A stretch of 64,000 nt of DNA from Arthrobacter ramosus (lineage in GTDB: Bacteria; Actinomycetota; Actinomycetes; Actinomycetales; Micrococcaceae), in NCBI RefSeq assembly GCF_039535095.1, contig NZ_BAAAWN010000001.1:3720001-3784000 (forward strand), given 5' to 3'. A model generated the notes under the pieces. The model made no database searches and had not been told where the DNA came from. It worked only from the letters and a program-made list of their open reading frames with translations. Within the stretch, counting starts at the first letter, position 1, and the number at the start of each line of letters is the position of its first letter. Of the stretch, positions 52,544 to 61,549 are shown in pieces. A program made the position numbers and the translations under genes.

Positions 52544-52960
52544 CTATTGCGGAATCGCACCGATCTGCTGCATGAGGCTCATTGTGTCAGTGGATCCCCA
52601 GTGCTCAGCCACCTTGCCGTCCTCGACGCGGATGATGTCAGTCCCTCCGAATTCGACGCTGTTGCCCGACGCCGGAACGCCCGCCATGTCCCCGCGGTGC
52701 GTCCCAGTCAGAATCACGTGGCACGCCTCCAAGTTTCCGTCAGTCAGCCACGGCTCCATCGTCTTGACCTTGATGTCCGGGAACGCCGCCCGGATGGCGG
52801 TGACGAAGAACCGAACGCCTTCCTTCCCAGGCGGTTGCCCGGGGAGAGCCTCTTCGTGATCGACCAGGTCGTCCGTCGCCAGTTCGTCAATGAGATCGAG
52901 ATTTCCACCCTCGATGATTTCTTTGTAAAAACGCCCGATCAGTCCAGTGCCATCAGTCAT
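52544..52960 (-). CDS. SnoaL-like ester cyclase family protein
   Basis: A 138-aa NTF2-like protein: FYKEIIEGGNLDLIDELATD, LVDHEEALPGQPPGKEGV, AFPDIKVKTMEP, FGGTDIIRVEDGKVAEHWGS. These fit the SnoaL-like ester-cyclase group. In antibiotic pathways such proteins close polyketide rings; isolated copies like this one have unknown substrates. Confidence 0.78.
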   Translation of the reverse strand: MTDGTGLIGRFYKEIIEGGNLDLIDELATDDLVDHEEALPGQPPGKEGVRFFVTAIRAAFPDIKVKTMEPWLTDGNLEACHVILTGTHRGDMAGVPASGNSVEFGGTDIIRVEDGKVAEHWGSTDTMSLMQQIGAIPQ

Positions 52961-53003
52961 TTCCGACTCCTTTATGAGTGAGACCGTTCCATTTCCCCCG
53001 CAC

Positions 53004-53822
53004 CTACATCCCGACTCCAGGCGTCATCCCGGGCGCAAAGGCGATGGCCACTGCGATCAGGGCCAGTGCGACTGCCACCGATCGCTTAGCGAGCCGTCTC
53101 CACGGGAGCATCTTCTCCAGGGCGATGAACGCCCCCACCACAGCCATCCAGCCGACACTCATCACGCCGAGCGCGAAGAGTGCCACCATCAGCGCCCAGC
53201 AGCAGGCAACGCACCATGCGCCGTGCTCGAGTCCAAGGCGCAGCGCGCCAAAACGTCCGTAGCGGATGCGCCGCAGGATGAAGTCCATGGGCGTCCGGCA
53301 TTTCATGAGGGAGACGTTCTTGGCCGGCGTGAGCTGGTATACGGCCGCCACAAAAATCACTCCAGCTGCTAAGTAACGACCGCCCGGATCGGAGGAAAAC
53401 ACACCGGGGATGAGGGACGCGACTGTTGCGTAGAGCGCATAGGCAGCGAGGCCGAAGATCGTCCACGAGATCAGGTAGCCGGCAACGAACACTGCCGTCG
53501 AACCCGGCGGGGCATAACGTCCTGTCTCCCGACGGTGGTGGGTGATCCTGGCGTAAGCAACCACCATGGGCGCCACGGACGGAAACATCATCGCCGCCAG
53601 CATCACTACCCAAGTAGTGAGGAAGAAGCCGAGCGGTCCCGGATCCGTCCAACGCCCCATATCCATCCCGGACGTTTGCACCGCAGAAACGATCCAGCTC
53701 ACGGCCGCGAGGACGAGCAGAACCGCAACCAAGCCGGCCTCGCGTGGATCCATCCTGAACGCTGTGGCACGCATGGCTTTCATGACATTTCCCAAGACAT
53801 TGAGGACTCTCCTCGCTAGCAC
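53004..53822 (-). CDS. DUF2182 metal-binding-like membrane protein
   Basis: A 272-aa protein with about seven helices. VVMLAAMMFPSVAPMVVAYA and GAWCVACCWALMVALFALGV, with MKCRTPMDFIL between, are the DUF2182 pattern of predicted metal-binding integral membrane proteins. The Met/Cys-rich helices could bind copper or another soft metal. The start may be a later ATG (53783, MKAMRATAF). Forms no clear operon. Confidence 0.78.
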   Translation of the reverse strand: MLARRVLNVLGNVMKAMRATAFRMDPREAGLVAVLLVLAAVSWIVSAVQTSGMDMGRWTDPGPLGFFLTTWVVMLAAMMFPSVAPMVVAYARITHHRRETGRYAPPGSTAVFVAGYLISWTIFGLAAYALYATVASLIPGVFSSDPGGRYLAAGVIFVAAVYQLTPAKNVSLMKCRTPMDFILRRIRYGRFGALRLGLEHGAWCVACCWALMVALFALGVMSVGWMAVVGAFIALEKMLPWRRLAKRSVAVALALIAVAIAFAPGMTPGVGM

Positions 53823-54027
53823 AATCGACTAGCGGAGCTCCCCCCAAAGGCAGCGCCGAAATCACTTGGAACGAGACCACGAACCTCGATACGGCCGACG
53901 ATATTCCGGCCTCATGAGGGTGTCAACAAGCTCTGCCAAACTAAAAGGCGAGCCTCCCAAAAAGCACTTCGGGGCATCCAGCTGCTCAATAAAGCCGCGG
54001 GTCAGGGCTGGCATACGTCCGCGCTCG
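53823..54027. other. Intergenic, no gene seen
   Basis: About 200 bases; no supported frame. Confidence 0.4.
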
Positions 54028-54567
54028 TCACTTCCCCGTGGCCGGGACCACGCCCCCCGTTTCGAGGCGGACCGGGCAGCCGAGCCTCGCTTCGTAGGCC
54101 GCAGCCAGGGCACTGTTGTCTGCTCCCTCTGAAACCGTGACCACGACATGGGATCCGTCATTGGACATCCCGACTACCCGGACTCTTGCATCTTCCTTCA
54201 AAAGGGTTCTCGCCCGGGCCATGACAGTTCCCGGAACGCACGCTGCTGAACGGATCGAGATGTCAACGCCGGGGAGTTGGTCGCGCAAGCGTGCGATGCG
54301 GTCATTCTCCGGGCCGTGCCACATGATGACGAGCTTCCCCTGTTCAAGGGCGACTGACCCGAAGTTGGGGTCGCCGCTCAACTCTTTGGTGATAAGGCTT
54401 GCCGCTGACGACAGCGCCCCGTCTTGCGGTGCCGCTTCGGTAATCTGGACCGGATCGGTAACTCTTACCGGGCCGGCATAATGTTGGACGCCTCCGTCGC
54501 AGGCAGTCAACGCCGCTCCGGAGAGCAGCATCGCAGAGGCTACGCCGAAAGTGCTTCTCCAACGCAT
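54028..54567 (-). CDS. Putative lipoprotein
   Basis: A 179-aa protein. Signal peptide MRWRSTFGVASAMLLSGAAL with lipobox LTAC, Cys 23. The mature part has two similar halves around KLVIMWHGPENDRIARLRDQ and SHVVVTVSEGADNSALAAAY, with IRSAACVPGTVM between, hinting at a duplicated alpha/beta domain. The frame opens at 54642, but the ATG at 54567 gives the clean signal peptide. It follows the 201-aa gene by 14 bases, so they are one transcript. Confidence 0.6.
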   Translation of the reverse strand: MRWRSTFGVASAMLLSGAALTACDGGVQHYAGPVRVTDPVQITEAAPQDGALSSAASLITKELSGDPNFGSVALEQGKLVIMWHGPENDRIARLRDQLPGVDISIRSAACVPGTVMARARTLLKEDARVRVVGMSNDGSHVVVTVSEGADNSALAAAYEARLGCPVRLETGGVVPATGK

Positions 54568-54581
54568 AACAACCCCCAAAG

Positions 54582-55187
54582 CTACAGCGCCCTCACGAAC
54601 GATCGAACAAGGAGATCGTCGGAACTGTAGTTCCCTGCCCACGATGCGAAACTTTCGTTGACCGCCAGCATGTACAGGCTGACGCGGAAGGTACCTTCGT
54701 AAGTGCCGTTGAGTCCGGACGAAATATGAGGATAGAAGTCCTTGTGCTCTTCAAAGCTGGCAAAGATTTCTTCCAGAAGCGCCTGGGGGTCGGGACTAAG
54801 GAACCACTCTGACGGAGCATCAGGATTCGCCTCTGGGTATCTTGGGTCCGCTTCCTCCCACGAGTCAAGCCATTGAGCCGGGGCATCGAGCACAGCGTCA
54901 ACTTCGATGCTCATCCCCCATAAAGTGCCACGAATTGTGTGCCAGGAACCCTCTAGGTCGCCAAGCCGCGGCGCACCAGTTTCAGGGCCTGTGACCCTGA
55001 TTCGGCTTGTCGTTGTATCCATTTGAGCTTGCTCGTGCAAACCGATCCGCGGTTCATCAGGGTGCATTCTCGGCCGTATATAAGCATGTCCGTCGGCTCC
55101 CGTGAACAGGCGACCTCGCACTTCGACCAAGCTTCCGTCTTGGACAGGAAGTAGAAGCTGACCGCCGTTTGTGGCTCTATTTCTCAT
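54582..55187 (-). CDS. Hypothetical protein
   Basis: A 201-aa acidic soluble protein, rich in Trp and Asp. Recognisable stretches are LEGSWHTIRGTLWGMSIEVD and LLEEIFASFEEHKDFYPHIS. No catalytic motif. It resembles immunity-type or DUF proteins in general character only. Upstream partner of the lipoprotein gene. Confidence 0.55.
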   Translation of the reverse strand: MRNRATNGGQLLLPVQDGSLVEVRGRLFTGADGHAYIRPRMHPDEPRIGLHEQAQMDTTTSRIRVTGPETGAPRLGDLEGSWHTIRGTLWGMSIEVDAVLDAPAQWLDSWEEADPRYPEANPDAPSEWFLSPDPQALLEEIFASFEEHKDFYPHISSGLNGTYEGTFRVSLYMLAVNESFASWAGNYSSDDLLVRSFVRAL

Positions 55188-55418
55188 AGCACGGAGCGAC
55201 CTCTACTTCGGAGGATGTACGGAATCAGGAAGGTAAACCCAGGGCGACCAGCGATCGGCATTGAAGGTGCCAGCACGATAACGGATCCGCGAAAGGTAAG
55301 CCGAAACTTGTTCGTCAACAATATTTGCAATCAATATAAAGATCAATAGCTGGCGAAAGATTCTAATGTTAAGGTCGAAACCAGAATTGATTGATGCATT
55401 CGTGCAGGCTTCGATACT
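55188..55418. other. AT-rich intergenic region
   Basis: Clearly lower GC than the surroundings, with AATATTTGCAATCAATATAA-like sequence near 55320. A 79-codon minus-strand frame here runs into the repeat array and is not believed. Confidence 0.4.
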
Positions 55419-55490
55419 ACTCAATTCCGACTTTGGCACCACTCAATTTGAGGTCTTTGCATACTCAATTTCGAGTATTCACCACTCACT
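55419..55490 (+). repeat. Array of four 21-22-bp repeats, left of a gene-poor stretch
   Basis: ACTCAATT at 55419, 55441 and 55463 and ACTCAC at 55484, spaced 22, 22 and 21 bases. The consensus ACTCAATTT resembles the degenerate units CACTGAATTT of the array at 13957. Confidence 0.6.
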
Positions 55491-56048
55491 CACCGTGGCG
55501 GCGTCCAATTATCCGTCAATTGTTTGGGAGTTCCGAGCGTGCTCATAAAGGGACTGGCGCGTGGTGGTTCCGGTCTTGCCAAGGGCCCTGGAGATGTGGC
55601 GGTCAGGCCCTGGGGGTGATTTGCTTCGTATTGGTCCAGGAGAATCTTCAGCAGTTGGTGGTCGCGGTCACGGACGGCACCGCCTCCGGATTTCATGAGC
55701 ACGGCGGTGGTCAAATCCACGTCCGGCGGCGACCCGAGCGTGTGAGCCAGGAGTTTGTTGATCTGATCGTAGTGAAGGGACTGAGTCGTATCGTTGCCTC
55801 CGGCCATCGGGCAGGCGTGAACGCGGAAGCCCCTGAGTACAGTGATGCACCGTTCATCGTCACCACCAGCGGCCGCTGAGTCCGCGTCTGGACAATGTCA
55901 ACGACCGCGGCTGATTCGAACACTTCCGAACTCCTAACGCAGACACCCAGGCTTTGAAGCGTGAGCCTAGCGGCCATCCAAATCTGAGGAGAGCGCCCCG
56001 AAGCGCTAGCCTGACAACACATCCGACGCTACGGCCAAGAATGATCAT
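55491..56048. other. Stretch between inverted repeat arrays
   Basis: About 560 bases with broken minus-strand frames (for example MAGGNDTTQSLHYDQINKLL) that may be a decayed gene. No family recognised. Bounded by inverted 22-bp arrays on both sides, so possibly a shrunken non-autonomous element. Confidence 0.35.
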
Positions 56049-56077
56049 TGAGTGGGAATTGCACTGAAAATGAGTGG
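56049..56077 (-). repeat. Two 22-bp-spaced repeats, inverted relative to 55419-55490
   Basis: TGAGTGG at 56049 (after AT) and at 56071 (after AA), 22 bases apart. Their complement CCACTCA(A/T)T matches the left array. Confidence 0.5.
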
Positions 56078-56088
56078 TGAAGGCGGAC

Positions 56089-57456
56089 CTAAGCCACGAC
56101 ACCCGGCTTCCGCCAAGCCAGCGCCAGCACAAATACCACCGCGCTCAGCCCCAGCATCACCAACACCATGAGCCCCCAGTTCACTTGGTTGACCCCGGGA
56201 CCGTACAGCACACCAATGAGCACCGTCGCCGTGATGGCCCCGAGGTATCTGCACGTCTGAAAAATCCCGGCGGCCACTCCCCTGTCTTCCGGCCGCGCTG
56301 ACACGTACAAGCCCTGGTTCGATGCGGTACTGACCACGCCATACGGGACACCCATCAGCGCCGTCAGCACCAGCACGGGCGGCGGCCAGAAGGACAACGT
56401 CAGCGCCCCAAGCGCGCCGGAAGCCAGCGCCAAAAGCACGACGCCGGCGATCATCACGGACCGCACGCCGAACCGCTCAATGAACCGCACCGTCACCGGC
56501 GTCATGAAAACCGACATGGCAGCAAGGGGAAGCATCAGCAAGCCGACCACGCCGGCGTCGTACTTTCCCGCCTGCTGCAGCAACTGCGGAAGCCCAAAGA
56601 AGGCAAAATAATAGACCGCGCTGAACACCGCGAAACCCAAGTACAACAGCAGCAGCGGCCGGTTCCGGCCGAGCAGCCGCAAGTCCAGGAACGGCGGACT
56701 GAACCGGAACTCGCGCCATGCGAACAGCCCCGCCAGGACAACAGCGACGGCGATGAACCACCAGCGGTAGGCCGGCATGACGTTGAGCAGCGCCATCATC
56801 GCCAGCGTCAGCGAAGCGATGAACGCCAGGATGCCCGGAATGTCGGAATCGCGCAGGAGGGCTGAGAGCTTGCCGCTTTCGCGTCCGACGTCGGGCGGTG
56901 CCACCCGCTGCACCACAATCAGGGCCAGGAGCGAGATCGGCACGTTGATCGCAAACAGCGCTTGCCAGCCGACCAGGCTCACCAGAAGGCCGCCGACAAC
57001 GGGCCCCACGGCAGCGGCCGAGGTGTTCGCCATCTGTATCCGCCCCAGGGGTCGGGTGGAGCTGATGTTGGCCTGCCGGCTGAGCGTCGAGACCATGACG
57101 ACGGCGCACGGGTACGCCGTCGCGGTCCCCACCGCCATGAGCGCGCGGGCCACGCAGACCAGTGCGAAGTTCGGCGAGAACGGCGCCAGAACGCAGGAAA
57201 TGGCAACAACCGCCATACCGAAGGTGAACAATCTCCGCGGACCGAAGCGGTCCGCCAGTCGGCCCATGAGCGGCTGGCCGGCCGCCGAGGCGAGGTAAAA
57301 CGATGTGATCACCCAGGTGACCGTGGCGACGTCGAGCGCAAAGTCCTGGCGCAGAACCACGAGCGCGACCGCGATCATCGACGAGTTCAGCGGGTTCAGC
57401 GCCGTCCCGAGACTCAGTGCAGCGATCGCTAGGCCGGGGCGGGGTTTGTTGGTCAC
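56089..57456 (-). CDS. MFS exporter
   Basis: A 455-aa, 12-14-helix major-facilitator protein. Start IAALSLGTALNPLNSSMIAV and motif A GQPLMGRLADRFGPRRLFTF are of the DHA2/EmrB kind; motif C-like region AVGPVVGGLLVSLVGWQALF marks a drug-proton antiporter. Substrate unknown. Its 3' end stops 12 bases from the right repeat array. Confidence 0.82.
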   Translation of the reverse strand: MTNKPRPGLAIAALSLGTALNPLNSSMIAVALVVLRQDFALDVATVTWVITSFYLASAAGQPLMGRLADRFGPRRLFTFGMAVVAISCVLAPFSPNFALVCVARALMAVGTATAYPCAVVMVSTLSRQANISSTRPLGRIQMANTSAAAVGPVVGGLLVSLVGWQALFAINVPISLLALIVVQRVAPPDVGRESGKLSALLRDSDIPGILAFIASLTLAMMALLNVMPAYRWWFIAVAVVLAGLFAWREFRFSPPFLDLRLLGRNRPLLLLYLGFAVFSAVYYFAFFGLPQLLQQAGKYDAGVVGLLMLPLAAMSVFMTPVTVRFIERFGVRSVMIAGVVLLALASGALGALTLSFWPPPVLVLTALMGVPYGVVSTASNQGLYVSARPEDRGVAAGIFQTCRYLGAITATVLIGVLYGPGVNQVNWGLMVLVMLGLSAVVFVLALAWRKPGVVA

Positions 57457-57539
57457 GTCCCTAAGTCTGGTCCATCGTTGCCTGAGGTCACGAAACGACG
57501 CGTCACGAACCTCGGTGGGGACCCGTCAGGGCCGCCGCG

Positions 57540-57743
57540 TTAGTGCCCGCCGCCGAACGCCGCCGGAAGGACAAGGAGAAGGAAGACAAGAAGCCCCAAT
57601 GCGGAAGCGATCGTGTCGACCCAGCCAAGGACCTTCCCCAAGGTTGCCGAATGGTGCAGGGCTTCGGCCTTCCTTGCATTGGAAATCGCCAGGGGGCCGA
57701 AGACGATGCCTAGGAAAAAGAACCCGATGAAGCCAAAGATTAT
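57540..57743 (-). CDS. Small membrane protein without a standard start codon
   Basis: A 67-residue frame, IIFGFIGFFFLGIVFGPLAI, then NARKAEALHHSATLGKVLGW and a C-terminal helix LGLLVFLLLVLPAAFGGGH. It looks like a real DUF4190-type two-helix protein, but the open frame has no ATG, GTG or TTG before the first helix. An ATA at 57743 with AAGGAAA upstream is the only candidate. It lies directly after the GH25-like gene in the same direction; a frameshift or loss of the start is likely. Confidence 0.4.
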   Translation of the reverse strand: MIFGFIGFFFLGIVFGPLAISNARKAEALHHSATLGKVLGWVDTIASALGLLVFLLLVLPAAFGGGH

Positions 57744-57798
57744 CGACTTTTCCTTGAACTTGCTCCCCTGAAGCCCGGGAACCTCAGCGATGAGCCCG

Positions 57799-58713
57799 TC
57801 AGTTCTGCGGTATCGACAGCACCGGCTTCCGCTTCCCGGTGGCGTCGGTAGTCAGCGTCGGGACCGGGGGCTTCGGTGGGGCCACTACCGGAGCAGGTGC
57901 CGGCGGTGGTGGCGGTGCGGGCGGAAGGCAGGAGTAGTTGTAGTCGAAGTCCGTGGTGAATTGGGTGAGTACAACCACACCGCCCGCGGTCAGTGGCGGG
58001 GCCGAGCAGAGTTCCACTGCGGTCTCCGGTGACGTTGCTCCGGCAAGCCAACTCTTAAGCCCGTTCAGATTGCTGTCGGGATGAAGCTGACCGGCGATGA
58101 GTCCGAACTGGTACGACGTTGAATAAATGCCAACCGGGGCGCCGATGCTTTGAAGAAATGCGGCCATTCCCTCAATGTCGGCGGCATTGGCCACAGTGTC
58201 CGAAGACCACGCATTCCCGGTCTCCACGTCCAGCCACCACAGGCGCTTGGCGGGATCGGGCACCCCGTACCGGGTGACGGCGTCGAAGGCCATTCCGTAA
58301 CCATAGAGGTAGGCGCACGCCGCCGAAGCTGACCCGTCGCAGCTACCATAAGGGTTGCGACCGCTCAGGCCCACCTCCGCATCGGATCCGGGCCACCACC
58401 CGCCATACCCCGCGGGATTGGCGGTGTTGACGTACACGGCGGCTGCGGGTTGGCTTGTCCCGCCCGCCGAGCCGCTGGCCCAGCCCAGCTGCTCGGCGAA
58501 ACAGGGATTCGGGGTGCCCGGACGGCCGCCGTTCACGCCGACGACCGCGAACGCTTGGCCGGAAGGAAGTCCGCCACCGCATTGGGGCCAGGAAATGTCG
58601 CTGCCCAGGACAATGCCCGAAGCCTCCATGGGTGCGGCGTTCGCCGGGGAGGTTGGTGTGGCTGTCCAAGCAAGCAAAAGGCAAGCGACGGCCATGATTT
58701 TTGCAGTTTTCAT
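57799..58713 (-). CDS. Secreted GH25/DUF1906-like protein
   Basis: A 304-aa exported protein. Signal peptide MKTAKIMAVACLLLAWTATP, cleavage near ANA. The catalytic-type barrel has GSDISWPQCGG and KRLWWLDVETGNAW, the D-x-E pattern of GH25 muramidases and Rv2525c-like DUF1906 domains, plus IGAPVGIYSTSYQFGLIAGQ. A Pro-rich tail (LPPAPPPPPAPAPVVAPPK) may lie in the wall. A peptidoglycan- or glycan-related role is inferred. The frame opens at 58731. Confidence 0.72.
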   Translation of the reverse strand: MKTAKIMAVACLLLAWTATPTSPANAAPMEASGIVLGSDISWPQCGGGLPSGQAFAVVGVNGGRPGTPNPCFAEQLGWASGSAGGTSQPAAAVYVNTANPAGYGGWWPGSDAEVGLSGRNPYGSCDGSASAACAYLYGYGMAFDAVTRYGVPDPAKRLWWLDVETGNAWSSDTVANAADIEGMAAFLQSIGAPVGIYSTSYQFGLIAGQLHPDSNLNGLKSWLAGATSPETAVELCSAPPLTAGGVVVLTQFTTDFDYNYSCLPPAPPPPPAPAPVVAPPKPPVPTLTTDATGKRKPVLSIPQN

Positions 58714-58731
58714 GATGTGCGTCCTTGGCAT

Positions 58732-58998
58732 GGTTCAGGGCCCTGCCGGGGGTTGGTACTGCCGCACATTGCATCCCAAAAGCAATGGCAGTGAGCCATC
58801 TTCGGCTCACTACGGATCCTACGGACGGGCTTCTGGGCAGCCTTGAGTGATCCCTACTGGACTTGGTTAACGACTTTGCGAGTAAGTGGCGTATTGCACT
58901 TGGAGTACAGCCCAGATGCTGGAGTACTCAGCGCCGCGCTAGGCAAGAAAAAAGTTCAGGGAGGATGGCGCCACGGCGGAAGTTACCCGCCGAGGCGG
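58732..58998. other. Intergenic region with one hairpin
   Basis: No gene. GTGAGCC-ATCTTC-GGCTCAC at 58791-58810 forms a 7-bp hairpin in the likely leader of the GH25-like gene. Confidence 0.4.
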
Positions 58999-59355
58999 TC
59001 AAGGCGTCTCACGCCTCGGGCTCTTGTTGGATTTCGCCACGGTGAACAGGAATGTCGAATCTTCTTCCGCTTCCAGACTATGCAGGCCGTCCGGAACGAT
59101 CAGCAGATCTCCTGGATTGCCTTCCCACGAGTTCTCGCCGGACCGCAGGCGGAGGCTACCTTGCAGGACAAAGACGGTGGCGTCGCCCGGGTTCTGATGA
59201 TCACTCAAGCGTGTGCCGGCCTTGAGCGCCATGACAGTCTGCCGGAGCACTTTCTCATGCCCTCCGTACACAGTGTCAGCGGCCCTGCCATTGCTGGATG
59301 CAACGGCCGCGGCCAGCTGCTGGCGAGCCAAGGCTTCGATCGAGATTTTCTGCAT
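58999..59355 (-). CDS. Cupin-domain protein
   Basis: A 118-aa single cupin: VMALKAGTRLSDHQNPGDAT (first motif) and NPGDLLIVPDGLHSLEAEED (second), with STFLFTVAK at the end. Residues DH and H of the motifs could bind a metal. Resembles LuxR-type small cupins of unknown substrate. Likely cytoplasmic. Monocistronic. Confidence 0.75.
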   Translation of the reverse strand: MQKISIEALARQQLAAAVASSNGRAADTVYGGHEKVLRQTVMALKAGTRLSDHQNPGDATVFVLQGSLRLRSGENSWEGNPGDLLIVPDGLHSLEAEEDSTFLFTVAKSNKSPRRETP

Positions 59356-59466
59356 GAGCCAACCGTACCCACAATCGGCCCGCCCGAGGATGGGTAATCC
59401 GCCGATTCGGTCCCCGCCGACGGCCGCTCTGCAACCCGCCCTATGCCTGCACTCTCTAAACCTTCG

Positions 59467-60015
59467 TCAGGAAGCGATAAGTCCGTCAGCGACGACCGCG
59501 AGCATCGATGCTGCCGCATCGGCGGGAAGTTCACTGTTATCTACAACTGCAGCCACGCCGCCGACGAGCCGGCTGATCTGCATTGCATCGACTCCAGGCC
59601 GCAAGGCGGAGTCCAACGCTTCGATGACGCGCCGATTGGCGCCGAGGTAGGTCTGGCACTTTGCTGCAAATGGTGAACCCGGGTCGCCCAGCGCTGCGGT
59701 AATCCGCGCAGCCGCACCCTTGTGTTCGGTCAGCATCGACGCATAGTCGGTCAGCCAATTCAGCAACCGCTCCCGCGCAGGGGCGTCGAGGGTGAGGGCC
59801 CGGTCGACGGCGGTGTTGACCTTCTCTGCCCACGCCTCGAGGACCGCGTCGTACAGCGACTCTTTGGTCGGGAAGTGCCGGTAGAGCGTGCCTGGTCCCA
59901 CCTCGGCCGCCTTGGCGACTTCGTCCATCGAAACGGCTTCGAAGCCTTTGACACGGAAGAGCGCACGTGCAACCTCCACGATCCGATCGCGGTTGCGTTG
60001 AGCGTCAGCGCGCAC
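59467..60015 (-). CDS. TetR-family repressor
   Basis: A 182-aa regulator: HTH RIVEVARALFRVKGFEAVSM, DEVAKAAEVGPGTLYRHFPT and KESLYDAVLE, then a ligand domain (LLNWLTDYASMLTEHKGAAA). Divergent from the MFS gene at 60131, with a perfect palindrome between them, so it very likely represses itself and the exporter until a drug binds. Confidence 0.88.
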   Translation of the reverse strand: MRADAQRNRDRIVEVARALFRVKGFEAVSMDEVAKAAEVGPGTLYRHFPTKESLYDAVLEAWAEKVNTAVDRALTLDAPARERLLNWLTDYASMLTEHKGAAARITAALGDPGSPFAAKCQTYLGANRRVIEALDSALRPGVDAMQISRLVGGVAAVVDNSELPADAAASMLAVVADGLIAS

Positions 60016-60044
60016 AGAAACACCTTTCGATTCACCATTGCCAA

Positions 60045-60061
60045 ACGGAGAGTGTCTCCGT
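60045..60061. promoter_or_regulatory. Palindromic TetR operator
   Basis: ACGGAGA-GTG-TCTCCGT, a perfect 7-bp inverted repeat in the divergent gap; a second, weaker site (CGGAGTAACTCTCC) is at 60073-60086. Both fit operators of the adjacent TetR protein. Confidence 0.72.
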
Positions 60062-60130
60062 ATAGTTCTAAGCGGAGTAACTCTCCTCTTAGTGTACGTC
60101 AGCCCCTTCGGCTAGAACAGGACACCTCCC

Positions 60131-61540
60131 ATGACACCCACAATCGCCACTCGCGCACCGGCCGGGATCGCAAGATCCGGCAGCCGCGCCGGCAGCATTG
60201 GCCTCTGGCTGGTCATGCTGGCCCAACTCATGCTTGTCCTCGACGCGACCGTCGTGAACGTCGCGCTCCCCCACATCGCCACCGACCTCCACTTCGACCG
60301 GGCCGAGCTCAGCTGGGTCCTGAACGGCTACGCCGTCGCCTTCGGCGGCCTCCTGCTGCTCGGCGGACGGATCGGAGACGTCGTCGGCCGCCGTCGCACC
60401 TTCCTTGTGGGCGTCGCGGCCTTCACGCTCTTCTCACTGCTTGGCGGCCTGGCCACCTCGCCCCTCCTCCTCGTTATCGCACGCGCACTCCAGGGCCTCG
60501 GCGCCGCATTCGCCGCCCCGAGCGTGCTCGCGCTGATCACCACCAGCGCAAAGGACGACGGCGCGCGGAACCGGGCGCTCGCCCTGTTCTCCGCCATTGC
60601 CTCAATGGGTGGCGCGCTTGGGCTCATCCTCGGCGGGCTCCTCACCGACACCACCAGCTGGCGGTGGACCTTGTTCATCAACGTGCCGATCGGCGTCGTG
60701 GTCCTCATTGCGGTGCCGCGCCTCGTCGCGGAAACTCCCCGGCGTCCCGGTCGCTTCGACATCCTCGGAGCGGTGACCGCCACGGGCGGCGCCGTCGCCA
60801 TCGTGTGGGGTCTCATCCAAGCGGGCGACGTCGGCTGGTCCAGCCCGCGCACGATCGGCGGCCTGGTTATCGGTGCCGCGCTCATCGCAGTACTCGCCGT
60901 CACCGAGCGGAGGGTGGCCCACCCATTGCTCCGCCCGCAACTGCTGCGCAGCCCAAGCCGAGTGGCCGCGCTGGCAGCGATGGCGGCCACCTACGGCGGG
61001 ATGCTGGCGATGTTCTTCCTCATGGTCCAGTACCTCGAAGACGATCTGCACCTCACGCCAATGGTGACCGGACTGGCGTTCCTGCCGATGCCGCTGAGCA
61101 TCTTCGCGATGTCGCGGATCGTCCCGCGGCTACTCGAGCGCTTCGGGGCCGTCCGGCTGGTCATCTTCGGCACCGCCCTTCGCGTCGTCGCCTTCTTGCC
61201 GCTGACGCAACTGAACACGGACACCCCGTTCGTCGTTGTTTTGCTTGCACTTCTGGGCACTGGAATCTCGGCCGGGATGACGTTCATGCCGCTCACGACG
61301 CTCGCGCTACGCAACGTCGAGCCCGAGCACGCCGGATCCGCCTCCGGACTTTTCCAGACAATGCAGCAGCTGGGCGGCGCCGTCGGACTGGCCATCGTGG
61401 CTTCGATCTACGCGGCCTTCGCTATCCCCGGCGATTTCCTGACCGGCGGACGGGCCGGGTTCTGGTCGGCAACCATCCTCTCCGCACTCGCGCTGGCAGC
61501 CGTCCTGGGGTTGGTCTTCAAACCCCGGAAGACTGTATGA
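60131..61540 (+). CDS. MFS drug exporter, 14-helix DHA2 (EmrB/QacA) type
   Basis: A 469-aa exporter with 14 predicted helices. LMLVLDATVVNVALPHIATD (helix 1 with the DHA2 Asp), GGRIGDVVGRRRTFLVGVAA (motif A), LGLILGGLLTDTTSWRWTLF (motif C) and FLPMPLSIFAMSRIVPRLLE are all DHA2 features. Under control of the divergent TetR. Multidrug efflux inferred. Confidence 0.88.
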   Translation: MTPTIATRAPAGIARSGSRAGSIGLWLVMLAQLMLVLDATVVNVALPHIATDLHFDRAELSWVLNGYAVAFGGLLLLGGRIGDVVGRRRTFLVGVAAFTLFSLLGGLATSPLLLVIARALQGLGAAFAAPSVLALITTSAKDDGARNRALALFSAIASMGGALGLILGGLLTDTTSWRWTLFINVPIGVVVLIAVPRLVAETPRRPGRFDILGAVTATGGAVAIVWGLIQAGDVGWSSPRTIGGLVIGAALIAVLAVTERRVAHPLLRPQLLRSPSRVAALAAMAATYGGMLAMFFLMVQYLEDDLHLTPMVTGLAFLPMPLSIFAMSRIVPRLLERFGAVRLVIFGTALRVVAFLPLTQLNTDTPFVVVLLALLGTGISAGMTFMPLTTLALRNVEPEHAGSASGLFQTMQQLGGAVGLAIVASIYAAFAIPGDFLTGGRAGFWSATILSALALAAVLGLVFKPRKTV

Positions 61541-61549
61541 CCGCTGCGC

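Noticed and set aside
55203..55442. 79-codon minus-strand frame before the 201-aa gene
   Set aside because: Its start lies within the repeat array, the region is AT-rich, and no ribosome-binding site or motif supports it.
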